Source: Bin18 sp965242795 (lineage in GTDB: Bacteria; Desulfobacterota; Binatia; Bin18). From it: a stretch of DNA of 64,000 nt. Location: NCBI GenBank assembly GCA_965242795.1, contig OZ251505.1, positions 2,852,001 to 2,916,000 of the forward strand, given 5' to 3'. A program made the position numbers and the translations under genes. Shown in pieces: positions 1-8,953 of this stretch (its first letter is position 1; the number at the start of each line of letters is the position of its first letter). The notes under the pieces are model-generated. The model worked only from the letters and a program-made list of their open reading frames with translations, had not been told where the DNA came from and searched no databases.

Positions 1-1114
1 CAACGACCTGAGCCCCCCGCTGCAACACGAAATCCACCTCCCGCGACTTCCGGTCCCGCCAGTAAGAGACGCGGATGTCGGACGGGGCCGTGTTATACAA
101 GTGCGCGCCGACCGCGCTTTCGACGATACGGCCCCAGAACGTGCGGTCCGCCTGCGCCTCCTCGAAAGCATAGCCGGAGCCGGCTGTCATCAGCGCGGTG
201 TTGAGCACGTTGAGCTTGGGGCTCGACGCCCTGCGCCGCCGGAGCTCGTTGGAGAATTTCGGCAGACCGGCCAGCAGGCCGGCTTGGGCGAGCAAGTCGA
301 GATAGCGTGCCAGGGTGGTCGTGTTGCCGCTATCCTGAAGTTGGCCGAGCATCTTGGTGTACGAGAGGATCTGGCCGGAATAGGCGGCTCCCAACTCGAA
401 GAGTCGCTTCAGCAGGGCGGGCTTGTCCACACGGGTCATCGCCACGATGTCGCGTTCGATGTTCGGTTCCACCAGCGCGCCGAGAATGTAGCCGCGCCAG
501 CGCGGCGGCTCTTGGACGAAGCGAGCCGCGCCCGGGTAGCCGCCGAAATACAGGTACGACGGCAGGTCGAAATCGAACGCCTCGGCCATTTCATCGAACG
601 ACCACTGCGTGACGTGGAGCGGTTCGAAGCGGCCGGCGAGACTCTCGTTCAGGCCGGACTGCATGAGCAGCGGCGCCGAGCCCAGGATGACCACGTGCAA
701 CGGGCAGCCGCTGGCACGGTCGGCGTCCCACAGCCCCTTGACGGTCTCCGACCACCGGTCGATCTTCTGGATCTCGTCGAACACCAGCACGAATCCCCGT
801 CCGAATCGTTCCGCTTCGCGCCGGGCCGCTTCCCAACTGCCTACCAGCCACTCCGTATCTCGCCGCGCCTGCGGCAAACGGAAGGTCGTCTCAGCCGTAT
901 CGGAGGGGATTCGGTGCGGACCGAAGCGGAACTTGTCGGTCTCCGGTTCGTCAACCGCTAGGTAGCGGCTCCCCAGATCGGTCCGCCTCAACGCTTGGCG
1001 GACAATCGTGGTCTTTCCGGTTTGGCGCGGCCCGAAAATAGCGATGATCTGCTCGGGTGACTCGGCGAGCCGTTGGCAAAGCGTAGCGACCTGCGCCCGT
1101 TGAAACTCTTCCAT
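1..1114 (-). CDS. AAA_14/DUF4143 family ATPase, partial at 3' end
   Basis: The N-terminus is intact and the gene runs off the left edge, with about 371 codons visible. Residues 28-35 read GPRQTGKT (Walker A) and residues 110-116 read LVFDEIQ (Walker B). The helical middle region and the motif SYWRDRKSREVDFVL near the window edge are typical of the C-terminal DUF4143 domain, which has a restriction-endonuclease-like fold. Members of this family are predicted P-loop ATPases of unresolved physiological role, often strain-variable. The start is the ATG at 1114; another ATG four bases upstream is out of frame. A perfect 16-bp inverted repeat lies just upstream and is a likely operator. Function beyond ATP binding is unknown. 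Confidence 0.85.
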   Translation of the reverse strand, partial: MEEFQRAQVATLCQRLAESPEQIIAIFGPRQTGKTTIVRQALRRTDLGSRYLAVDEPETDKFRFGPHRIPSDTAETTFRLPQARRDTEWLVGSWEAARREAERFGRGFVLVFDEIQKIDRWSETVKGLWDADRASGCPLHVVILGSAPLLMQSGLNESLAGRFEPLHVTQWSFDEMAEAFDFDLPSYLYFGGYPGAARFVQEPPRWRGYILGALVEPNIERDIVAMTRVDKPALLKRLFELGAAYSGQILSYTKMLGQLQDSGNTTTLARYLDLLAQAGLLAGLPKFSNELRRRRASSPKLNVLNTALMTAGSGYAFEEAQADRTFWGRIVESAVGAHLYNTAPSDIRVSYWRDRKSREVDFVLQRGAQVV

Positions 1115-1122
1115 CCATCTAA

Positions 1123-1158
1123 ATTACGCTATTGAGTAAAAATACTCAATAGCGTAAT
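1123..1158. promoter_or_regulatory. Perfect inverted repeat, likely operator of the AAA_14 gene
   Basis: Two perfect 16-bp arms, ATTACGCTATTGAGTA at 1123-1138 and its complement at 1143-1158, are separated by AAAA. The repeat begins 8 bp upstream of the ATPase start codon. The surrounding sequence is AT-rich, as expected of a promoter. The position suggests a repressor or autoregulatory site, but no binding protein is known from the sequence. Confidence 0.6.
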
Positions 1159-1323
1159 CAAAATAAAAATCATTCAAAATCAGACATTTGAAAGTTCACT
1201 CCCAACCCGCGGCGGACCCTCACCCCAGCCCTCTCCCAGAGGGAGAGGGGGTTTGTTTTTTCCTTGCTCACCCTGTTGGACCCGGCGGAACGATTCCATA
1301 GGCGAGCATTGGTAGTCCTGAGA

Positions 1324-1346
1324 AAAAATACTCAAGAGCTTAATCA
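1324..1346. repeat. Diverged half-copy of the 1.1-kb inverted repeat
   Basis: This 23-bp stretch matches 1138-1160 at 21 of 23 positions, with two mismatches inside the CTCAATAGCG core. It contains only one arm, so it could be a secondary half-site or the remnant of a duplicated operator. Confidence 0.45.
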
Positions 1347-1485
1347 AGAGAAGCCCGCCGATGAATCGGACGTTTCCGTCCTCCTGACTCAGGACGAGAT
1401 AACGGGCACTCTCCGAGGAGCGGTCTGTTGGGACAGGGAGTTTGTGAGGGGCCGGCGAGCCGGTAATTGGGAGGGGGAAAGGCCG

Positions 1486-1518
1486 AAGAAAGCCGGGGGT
1501 CACAGGATGGCCCCCGGC
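1486..1518 (-). terminator. Rho-independent terminator of the RRM gene
   Basis: On the minus strand, arms GCCGGGGG and CCCCCGGC (1511-1518 and 1492-1499) form a hairpin followed by TTTCTT. It begins about 20 bp after the RRM stop codon. Confidence 0.75.
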
Positions 1519-1537
1519 CTTGGAAGGGCGCCGACGG

Positions 1538-1822
1538 CTACCAGTTGCGGTCGTCGCGGCGTGGGCCGCGGGGCCGGTCGCGCTGCGGGCGGGCTTCGTT
1601 GACGGTCAACGGCCGGCCTTGCAGGTCGCTGCCGTTCAGGCGCTCGATGGCGGCCTGAGCCTCGTCCTGGTTGTCCATCTCGACGAAGCCGAAGCCCCGC
1701 GATTTGCCGGAAAACCGGTCGGTGATGATGCTGACCGAGGAAACCGCACCCGATTCGCCGAACAGTTGCTCGAGCTCTTCCTGGGTCGCACTGAAGGGAA
1801 GGTTGCCGACAAAGAGTTTCAT
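1538..1822 (-). CDS. Single-RRM RNA-binding protein
   Basis: This 94-aa protein is one RNA recognition motif with a short basic tail. RNP2 is LFVGNL (residues 3-8) and RNP1 is RGFGFVEM (residues 42-49). The tail is rich in Arg and Asp (RDRPRGPRRDD). Small bacterial RRM proteins of this kind bind single-stranded RNA, and in cyanobacteria many are cold-induced. The start is the ATG at 1822, preceded by AGGAGG on the minus strand at 1838-1833; longer upstream extension has no comparable ribosome site. A leader hairpin lies 26-61 bases upstream, so post-transcriptional control is plausible. The gene is monocistronic and ends at a clear terminator. Confidence 0.93.
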   Translation of the reverse strand: MKLFVGNLPFSATQEELEQLFGESGAVSSVSIITDRFSGKSRGFGFVEMDNQDEAQAAIERLNGSDLQGRPLTVNEARPQRDRPRGPRRDDRNW

Positions 1823-2288
1823 TGCGAAAAGACCTCCTGATGTAGAAATGCCCTGGGAACCACATGAGAGGTCCCCAGGGCATGAAATCTCGCGAACCCA
1901 CTCACAACCAGCAGACCCGATCGTCTGCAACGCTCTTGCCTACGCGCGGGACTGTACGGCTTTTTCGCGGAAAGCGCAAGCGTTGCCGGGAGGAGTCTCG
2001 GCTCCACATTTTCCCCTCTGCTGAGCGGGAAAGGGCAGGCACCCTTCGACAAGCTCAGGGACCACGGGGGCCTGCCCCTACGGAATGAATGACGCTTTGG
2101 TGGAGGGGCGAAAGATTTTTCGCCCCTCCGAGGGGACACGGGGGCATCCTTTATACACAGCCGATGACGGCGTGGAACTCAGGCCGAGACCCCGCCTGAT
2201 TCTATCGCGCTTCCATCCCTTTCGTCCGTCTTCTACACTGCGCGCCCGCGGCGCCCGAATCAGCGCCGGCCTACGAGGAGGAAAAGCC
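1823..2288. other. Intergenic region with repeat and palindrome
   Basis: This is the divergent space between the RRM gene and the ABM-fold gene. It holds the RRM leader hairpin, one TTCGACAAGCTCAGG repeat unit at about 2043-2060, and a second hairpin at 2102-2129 with 12-bp arms GGAGGGGCGAAA/TTTCGCCCCTCC. I see no gene; promoters for both flanking genes are expected here but I cannot assign the boxes with confidence. Confidence 0.5.
1848..1883 (-). promoter_or_regulatory. Hairpin in the leader of the RRM gene
   Basis: Perfect 10-bp arms ATGCCCTGGG and CCCAGGGCAT are separated by 16 nt, 26-61 nt upstream of the RRM start codon. This could be an RNA structure in the 5' untranslated region or a DNA operator. 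Confidence 0.45.
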
Positions 2289-2687
2289 ATGTTCGTCGTG
2301 ACCAATCGGATTCCGGTGGCTGAAGGCCACGAGGAAGCGTTCGAGGATCGGTTCCGCCACCGCGCGCATCTGATCGACCGTGCCCCGGGGTTCGTCAAGA
2401 ATCTGGTCATGCGGCCGGTTCAACGCCGGTTCAACCATCAGACCGGCGAGTGGGAGGAAAAGCCCGAACAAGGCTTCTATCTCGTCCAGACGTATTGGGA
2501 GAGCGAACAGGCGTTCTGGGACTGGACCAATAGCGAGTCCTTCCGCATCGCGCACAGCAACCGCCCGCCCGCGGAAATGTTCGCCGGTCCCAACGTGCTG
2601 GAGATTCACCGCGTCATTCTGAGTACGGAAAAAGACGACGGCGAAGCAACGGACGCCGCGGGCGAGCGCGCCGAGACCGCGGCCTGA
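2289..2687 (+). CDS. ABM-fold (antibiotic biosynthesis monooxygenase-like) protein
   Basis: This 132-aa protein resembles the small dimeric alpha+beta barrel family that includes IsdG/HmoB-type haem-degrading enzymes and quinol monooxygenases. The N-terminal strand MFVVTNRIPVAEGHEEAFE, the central APGFVKNLVMRP segment and the aromatic stretch YWESEQAFWDW are typical of the fold. The start at 2289 follows AGGAGG at 2276-2281. The stop overlaps the tldD start by one base (TGATG at 2685-2689), so the two genes are translationally coupled. The last 20 residues are a low-complexity acidic tail. Haem oxygenase activity cannot be claimed from sequence; a general monooxygenase or ligand-binding role is equally possible. 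Confidence 0.85.
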   Translation: MFVVTNRIPVAEGHEEAFEDRFRHRAHLIDRAPGFVKNLVMRPVQRRFNHQTGEWEEKPEQGFYLVQTYWESEQAFWDWTNSESFRIAHSNRPPAEMFAGPNVLEIHRVILSTEKDDGEATDAAGERAETAA

Positions 2688-4129
2688 TGGAAACGCCCCA
2701 CGCGCAGATCGTCGAGCGGTTCCGGCGCGCGCAGCCCACGGTCGATTTCTGGTCGCTGCGCATCGTGCACGAACGTTCGGAGTCGCTGTCGGTGCGACAG
2801 GACGTGGTCGAGCCGGTCGCCAGCCATGACGATCTGGGCGTGATGGTGACGGTCGTCCACCGCGGCGGCCTCGGGTACGCGGGCACGAGCGACGTGACCG
2901 AGGCCGGGCTGCGGCGGGCCGTGGAATGCGCCACGGCCTGGGCGCGGCGTACCGCGCGTCGGAGTCTGGTCGATTTTTCGCAGGTCGCGTTTCCGCATCC
3001 GCAGGGCGATTACGAGACGCCGGTCGTTGCGGCGTGGGACTCGCTGCCGCTGTCCGACAAGCTCGCCCTGCTCCGCACCGAGAGCGCCCGGATCAAGAGT
3101 GACGACCGGATCGTGGATTGGGCGGCGTCGCTCTGGCATACGCGCACGGACACCCACTACGTCACCAACGGTGGCGGAGACGCCCGGCAGCGCATCGCGT
3201 GCACGGTGCCGATGCTGAGCGCCACGGCCAACGCCGACACCGAGACGCAGACGCGCACGTTCGGCGGACGCGGCTGTTGCCGGCAGGGCGGCCTGGAGGT
3301 GTTGGAGCAGACCGGATTCTTCGAGGCGGCGCCGCGGCTGAGCGCCGAGGCGGTGGAACTGCTGAGCGCGCCCGACTGTCCGGCCGGCCGCCGCGACGTG
3401 CTGCTCGCGCCCGACCAGATGATCCTCCAGTTGCACGAGTCCATCGGCCACCCGCTCGAACTCGACCGCATTCTGGGCGACGAGCGCAACTACGCCGGGA
3501 CCAGCTTCGTCACCCCGGACATGTTCGGCTCCTATCGGTACGGTTCGGACCTGTTGAACGTCACGTTCGACCCGTCGCGGCCCGAGCAATACGCCAGCTA
3601 CCGGTTCGACGACGAAGGCGCGCCCGCACATAAGGAATATCTGATCCGCGACGGCATCCTGCTGCGCGGTCTGGGCGGCACCCTGTCGCAGGCGCGGTCG
3701 GAGCTGCCCGGGGTGGCCGCGGCGCGCGCGTCGTCGTGGAACCGGCCGCCCATCGACCGCATGGCCAACCTCAACCTGGAGCCGGGCGCGTCCGATTTCG
3801 CGTCCATGCTCGCCGGCATCGAACGCGGCGTGTACCTGCGCACCAACTGCTCGTGGTCCATCGACGATTCGCGCAACAAATTCCAGTTCGGCTGCGAATG
3901 GGGGCGCCTCATCGAGAATGGCCGCCTCACCACGGTCGTGAAGAAGCCCAACTACCGCGGCGTCTCCGCCACGTTCTGGCGCAACCTGACGCGCGTCGGG
4001 AATGCCGCCGGCCTCGAAGTCCTGGGCACCCCGTTCTGCGGCAAGGGCGAGCCTAATCAGGTTGCGCGCGTCGGCCACGCCGCGCCGGCGTGCGTATTTT
4101 CGGACGTTGAAGTCTTCGGCGGAGACTGA
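2687..4129 (+). CDS. tldD: TldD family metalloprotease subunit
   Basis: This 480-aa protein is the catalytic half of the TldD/TldE zinc protease. It carries HESIGH at residues 250-255 (HExxxH) and a C-terminal Cys in FCGKGEPNQ (about residue 451), matching the two His plus Cys zinc ligands of the family. In Escherichia coli the heterodimer trims unfolded peptides, processes microcin B17 and degrades CcdA. The start ATG overlaps the upstream stop by one base, and the tldE gene follows after 3 bp. The length is normal. The gene is intact and its codon use matches its neighbours. Confidence 0.95.
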   Translation: METPHAQIVERFRRAQPTVDFWSLRIVHERSESLSVRQDVVEPVASHDDLGVMVTVVHRGGLGYAGTSDVTEAGLRRAVECATAWARRTARRSLVDFSQVAFPHPQGDYETPVVAAWDSLPLSDKLALLRTESARIKSDDRIVDWAASLWHTRTDTHYVTNGGGDARQRIACTVPMLSATANADTETQTRTFGGRGCCRQGGLEVLEQTGFFEAAPRLSAEAVELLSAPDCPAGRRDVLLAPDQMILQLHESIGHPLELDRILGDERNYAGTSFVTPDMFGSYRYGSDLLNVTFDPSRPEQYASYRFDDEGAPAHKEYLIRDGILLRGLGGTLSQARSELPGVAAARASSWNRPPIDRMANLNLEPGASDFASMLAGIERGVYLRTNCSWSIDDSRNKFQFGCEWGRLIENGRLTTVVKKPNYRGVSATFWRNLTRVGNAAGLEVLGTPFCGKGEPNQVARVGHAAPACVFSDVEVFGGD

Positions 4130-4132
4130 GCC

Positions 4133-5458
4133 GTGCAGGAGTATTTCCACCGGCTGGCCGACTGCGCCATCGCAACCCTGACCGGCCGCGAGCACCTACT
4201 GTGCAACTTCACGGCGGAAGACTCCGACTTCGTCCGCTTCAGCCGCAGCGCGGTGCGGCAAGCTGGGTCGGTCGTGCAGCGCGACCTCGAACTGAAGCTC
4301 GTCCACGGCCCGCGGCAGGCCGCCGGCGACCTCACGTTGTGCGGCGACTTCGACATGGACCGAACGCGCGTCGCCGGCCTGCTCGACCGCTTGCGCGACC
4401 GGATCCCGCACATCCCCGAAGACCCGCACCTGTCGTACGCGACCGACGTTCGCTCCAGCGATCAGCGCGGTCCCAACCGGCTGCCCGAGGAGCGCGGCGC
4501 GATCATCGACGCAGTTTTGGACGCCGGCCGCGGGCGCGATCTGGTCGGCGTGTACGCCGCGGGCGGGATTCACGCCGGATTCGCCAACTCCTTCGGTCAG
4601 CACAACTGGTTTTCCAGTCACACCTACCACGTGGACTGGAGCTTCTACGCCGCGGGCGACCGCGCGGTCAAAGCCGCGCACGCCGGCTTCGTGTGGGACC
4701 CGCCGGCGTTTCGACGCAAGGTCGAGACCGCCGCCCGCCAACTCGCCGTCCTCGGCAGGCCGGTCAAGACGATTGCGCCCGGCCGTTACCGTGCCTATCT
4801 CGCGCCCGCAGCCGTCGCGGATGTCGTGGAGATGCTGAACTGGGGCGGCTTCAGCCTCAAGCAGCAGCGCACCGCACATACCCCGCTGATCAGAATGGTG
4901 CAGGAGGACGCACGGTTGCATCCGGGCGTCACCTTCGTCGAAAACACCCGCGACGGCGTGGCGCCCGACTTTCAGGAAGACGGCTTCCGCAAACCCGCCC
5001 AGATCCGCCTGATCGACCGCGGGCGGCTGGCCGACCCGCTGGTGTCGCCGCGCTCGGCCAAGGAGTACGGCGTGGAGACCAACGGCGCGTCGCGTTGGGA
5101 GGATGCGGAGTCCATCGACATGGCGCCGGGCGACGTGGACCGCGCCGACGTCCTGGCTCGGCTCGGCACCGGCCTGTACGTCAACAACGTCTGGTATCTC
5201 AACTTTTCGGACCGCGCAGCCTGCCGTCTGACCGGCATGACGCGGTTCGCCACGTTCTGGGTGGAGAACGGGGAGATTCAGGCGCCGCTGTCGGCGATGC
5301 GTTTCGACGACTCGCTCTACCGCCTGCTCGGCACGAATCTGATCGGATTGACCGCGCAGCGTGACGACATCCTCGACTCGGACACCTACCGCAGCCGTTC
5401 GACCGGCAGCAGTCGCCTACCCGGCATCCTCGTCGAGGACTTCACGCTGACGCTGTGA
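4133..5458 (+). CDS. tldE: TldE/PmbA family protease partner subunit
   Basis: This 441-aa protein belongs to the TldE/PmbA family, which lacks the zinc motif and pairs with TldD. No HExxxH is present, as expected. The C-terminal part (LGTGLYVNNVWYLNF, then GILVEDFTLTL at the end) is typical of the family. The start is a GTG at 4133, three bases after the tldD stop, with no other in-frame start giving better spacing. It likely forms the active protease with the adjacent TldD. The gene ends 6 bp before the stop of the convergent monooxygenase-like gene, leaving no room for a separate terminator. Confidence 0.93.
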   Translation: MQEYFHRLADCAIATLTGREHLLCNFTAEDSDFVRFSRSAVRQAGSVVQRDLELKLVHGPRQAAGDLTLCGDFDMDRTRVAGLLDRLRDRIPHIPEDPHLSYATDVRSSDQRGPNRLPEERGAIIDAVLDAGRGRDLVGVYAAGGIHAGFANSFGQHNWFSSHTYHVDWSFYAAGDRAVKAAHAGFVWDPPAFRRKVETAARQLAVLGRPVKTIAPGRYRAYLAPAAVADVVEMLNWGGFSLKQQRTAHTPLIRMVQEDARLHPGVTFVENTRDGVAPDFQEDGFRKPAQIRLIDRGRLADPLVSPRSAKEYGVETNGASRWEDAESIDMAPGDVDRADVLARLGTGLYVNNVWYLNFSDRAACRLTGMTRFATFWVENGEIQAPLSAMRFDDSLYRLLGTNLIGLTAQRDDILDSDTYRSRSTGSSRLPGILVEDFTLTL

Positions 5459-5464
5459 TGGGTG

Positions 5465-6676
5465 TTACTGAAACGGCGCGTCGTTCTTCACGCCCAGGAC
5501 GTATTTGCCGACCAGCTCGAAGACGCGGTCGGGATGGGCGTTGATGTGCAGCGGCATGGCCTGGAAGTCGCGGTAGCGGCGTTCGAACGAGCCGCCCTCG
5601 CGCAAGCCGTTGCCGCCCTGGACGCGCAGCAGCAGGCGCATGACCTCGTCGCACAGCCGGAGCGCGGTCGTGCTGTAGCCGAGTTGGCGCAAATAGTCCG
5701 CCTCGGTCGGAATGACGCCCGCCTCGATGCGCGCGTCGGTCTCGGCGCAGCCGGTGCGCACCGCGGCGCGCGCCGACGCCAGCGCGGCCGCCGCCTGTCC
5801 GAGGTGAAGCTGGACCGCGGGCCGCTCCGCAACCCTGACGCCGAAGATGGCGATGCGGCCGCGGAGTTGGGCGCACGCCTCGTCCAGCGCCGCGGACGCC
5901 ACGCCGACGGCCTGCGCGCCCAGCCACAGGTCGGATAGCGCGGACCAGTCCTCGCGGTAACGGACGTCGATCATCGGCCGTTCGGGATCGCGGAACCCCA
6001 CGCGGAAATCGACCGGAAGCGTGCGGATCAGCGACGCCGGGACGACCGCGTCGTCGTAGTTCACGTGGTCGGTGGCCGACGCGCGCAGGCTCATGGACAG
6101 CCACGTCGGATCGACGCTGACGCCCGGGGCATCGGTTCGTACCACGGTGAAACGGATCTGCGGCGGCGCGTCGGGCGGGGCGTCTTCCTGTTCCAGGGCG
6201 AACAGGCAGCACGCCCACTCGCCGTAACGCGCCCCGGACCCGAACGCGGCGCGGCCGTTCAGGATCAGCCGGTCGCCGTCGAGCCGACCGTGGACGGACG
6301 TGCCGGCCCCGGCCGGGAAGCTGACCCATTCGCGCTCGCGCACGACGTGTTCCAGCACGCTTTGCCCTGCGGGGCCGAGTTGCCCGCACATGAGGTGGAA
6401 GACGCACAGATGGTTCCACACGCACCACGCGGTCGAGGCGCAGGCGCCGGCAATGGCTTCGAGTTCGCGCGCCATGTGGCCGACGCTCGCTTCCACGCCG
6501 CCGATGGTGCGCGTGGCCGAGGCGCGGATCAGGTCGGTCTGCTTGATGGCGGCAATCACGTCGGGAGCGACGCTGCGCGTACGGTCGGCCTCGGCCGCCT
6601 GCGCGGCGATTCGAGGCAACACCGGCGCGCACAACAGGTCGTCGTCCGGCTGAAGAAAATCGCGGACTGCGTTCAT
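5465..6676 (-). CDS. Acyl-CoA-dehydrogenase-fold flavin monooxygenase-like protein
   Basis: This 403-aa protein has the acyl-CoA dehydrogenase fold: an N-terminal helical domain, a beta-rich middle (FSSG-like FGSGARYGEW about residue 155), and a C-terminal helical bundle. The pattern, including GGVEASVGHMARELEAIA and ASTAWCVWN, resembles group D two-component flavin monooxygenases (HpaB/HsaA/DszC-like) and pigment-pathway hydroxylases rather than true acyl-CoA dehydrogenases. Such enzymes need a separate flavin reductase, which is not seen nearby. Substrate is unknown. The start ATG at 6676 opens the gene directly after a repeat-rich region, and it converges with tldE. Confidence 0.8.
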   Translation of the reverse strand: MNAVRDFLQPDDDLLCAPVLPRIAAQAAEADRTRSVAPDVIAAIKQTDLIRASATRTIGGVEASVGHMARELEAIAGACASTAWCVWNHLCVFHLMCGQLGPAGQSVLEHVVREREWVSFPAGAGTSVHGRLDGDRLILNGRAAFGSGARYGEWACCLFALEQEDAPPDAPPQIRFTVVRTDAPGVSVDPTWLSMSLRASATDHVNYDDAVVPASLIRTLPVDFRVGFRDPERPMIDVRYREDWSALSDLWLGAQAVGVASAALDEACAQLRGRIAIFGVRVAERPAVQLHLGQAAAALASARAAVRTGCAETDARIEAGVIPTEADYLRQLGYSTTALRLCDEVMRLLLRVQGGNGLREGGSFERRYRDFQAMPLHINAHPDRVFELVGKYVLGVKNDAPFQ

Positions 6677-7003
6677 GGCGTCGCTCCCTGAATTTCGGAT
6701 GACCTCCGTGAGGAATGAAGGACATTCTTTTCTAATGGGAATTCCGTGCGAGATGATCCCGCGCCCGTTTCGACAAGCTCAACGGGCTGTCCCCCTGAGC
6801 TTGTCGAAGGGCCGAAAGGTCGGAGAAGCCTGGGAAAGGCTCGGATCATCTTGTGTGGAATTCTTTTGTTCATCCGAGGGTGCAAACATACGCGTCTCTC
6901 CCCCTCTCCCCAACCCTCTCCCACAAGGGGGAGAGGGTGTAAGAAAGGCGTTCCGGCGAATCATTCCCTCCCCCCTCCGTGGGGGAGGGCCGGGGAGAGG
7001 GGT
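6677..7003. repeat. Repeat-rich intergenic region with MITE-like unit
   Basis: No gene is evident. A unit at 6737-6863 is bounded by inverted copies of the GGGAATTACATACAA-type motif: GGGAATTCCGTGCGAGATGA on the left and the complement of a similar sequence on the right, with 17 of 21 positions pairing. It encloses two TTCGACAAGCTCA-type cores. Two G-run hairpins follow, one at 6913-6938 (ACCCTCTCCC/GGGAGAGGGT) and one near 6967-7000. Confidence 0.7.
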
Positions 7004-7693
<690 letters not shown>

Positions 7694-7699
7694 GGGCTG

Positions 7700-8926
7700 C
7701 TAGTTCTTCTTCGTCTGCGTGCGCCGCCAGCGCATGCCGAAGCCCGGCAGCGTGGGGTTGGAGCCGTCCGCGTCGTCACGCCGCACGCCGACCGCGACCC
7801 GATCTCCCGCCCGGAGAGTGCCGTCCAGCACCGCGGCGACTTCGACGTCGATCTCGTCCGCAATCCCGGTCCGAATCCGCACCGGTTCGAGAGCCGCCCG
7901 TCCGCGGGCCAGCCAGAGGCGTGCCCCGGCGCGGCCGGCCTCGTCCGGGTCGGTTTCGGACGAAATCGCTTCGCCCGGCGGTCGGAAGCGCAGCGCGATC
8001 AACGGGACTTTCAGCGTGTCCTCACGCCGGGCGCTCACGATGGAGACGTTGGCGGTCATGCCCGGCTTGAGGGCCAAGTCGGCGTTCTCGACCGTAATGA
8101 CGACGTCGTAGGTCACGACGTTCTGCACGGTCTGGGGCGCGTTGCGGACTTGGCTGACCCGTCCCCGGAACGTGCGGTCCGCGTACGCATCGACCGTGAA
8201 CACTGCGGGCTGCCCCTCGCGGACCGCGCCGATGTCGGCCTCGCTGACCGCGGCGTTGACCTGCATCTTGGTCAAGTCTTGCGCGATCAGGAACAGGACC
8301 GGGGTCTGGAAGCTGGCCGCCACGGTCTGCCCGACGTTGACGTTGCGCGAGACCACGACGCCGTCGACCGGCGACACGATGTGGGTGTAGCCGAGATTGA
8401 CGCGCGCCTCTTCGAGCGCCGCGCGCTGCTGTGCGAGCTTGGCGCGGTCCAGTGCGAGTTGGGCGCGTGCCTGCGCATGGTCGCGCTCCGCGGCTTCCAC
8501 GTCCTGGGCGGCGATCAGGTCGCGCTCGAACAGTTCTCTGGTCCGCTTGAGTACCGCCTGTTTGAACGTGGCGTCGGCCTGATCTTTTTCGACCCGGGCA
8601 CGCGCGGTCCGCACGTCGGCCTCGCGCTGGCGGACCTTCACGGCGAACGTCCGCGGATCGATGCGGGCGACGGTCTGCCCGCGGCGGACCGGCGAATTGT
8701 AATCGACGAAAATCTCCTGCACCGGCCCGGACACGTACGTGCCGACCTCCACGCTCTCGACCGGGTTGACGGTCCCCGTGGCGCTGACCTGCTGCTCCAG
8801 CACGCCGCGTTCGACGGGCCGCGTAAGGTAGTCCGGCCGCGCCTCGCTGCGGCCGGCGTAGCGCCACGCGGCAAACGCCAAGCCGCTGCCCACCAACACG
8901 AACAGGAGCAGCGGACCGCGGCGCAT
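7700..8926 (-). CDS. MacA-like periplasmic adaptor (membrane fusion protein)
   Basis: This 408-aa protein begins with a membrane anchor (LLLFVLVGSGLAFAAW, about residues 6-21). It continues with a biotinyl-lipoyl half-motif, a long alpha-helical hairpin (about 100-165, rich in Ala/Arg/Glu), the returning lipoyl segment (SPVDGVVVSRNVNVGQTV) and a beta-barrel domain. This is the layout of MacA/RND adaptors that link an inner-membrane pump to TolC. The gene lies between the tolC homologue and the ATP-binding gene, with 27 and 6 bp gaps. The partner permease is missing from the operon. Confidence 0.92.
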   Translation of the reverse strand: MRRGPLLLFVLVGSGLAFAAWRYAGRSEARPDYLTRPVERGVLEQQVSATGTVNPVESVEVGTYVSGPVQEIFVDYNSPVRRGQTVARIDPRTFAVKVRQREADVRTARARVEKDQADATFKQAVLKRTRELFERDLIAAQDVEAAERDHAQARAQLALDRAKLAQQRAALEEARVNLGYTHIVSPVDGVVVSRNVNVGQTVAASFQTPVLFLIAQDLTKMQVNAAVSEADIGAVREGQPAVFTVDAYADRTFRGRVSQVRNAPQTVQNVVTYDVVITVENADLALKPGMTANVSIVSARREDTLKVPLIALRFRPPGEAISSETDPDEAGRAGARLWLARGRAALEPVRIRTGIADEIDVEVAAVLDGTLRAGDRVAVGVRRDDADGSNPTLPGFGMRWRRTQTKKN

Positions 8927-8953
8927 ACGGCTTTCCGGTTCGAGCCGGGCGGC

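Larger units (their letters stand above)
1115..1537. other. Gene-free region between AAA_14 and RRM genes
   Basis: I see no credible coding sequence here. The stretch holds the operator, its half-copy, and a hairpin at 1229-1249 (CCCTCTCCC/GGGAGAGGG) followed by a T-rich run on the plus strand. That hairpin has the form of the common CCCTCTCCC-type interspersed repeat. The RRM gene's terminator lies at the right end. Confidence 0.5.

Noticed and set aside
1180..1503. Minus-strand open frame between AAA_14 and RRM
   Set aside because: Its end is the translated CCCTCTCCC-type repeat, the middle covers the operator half-copy, and no domain is present.
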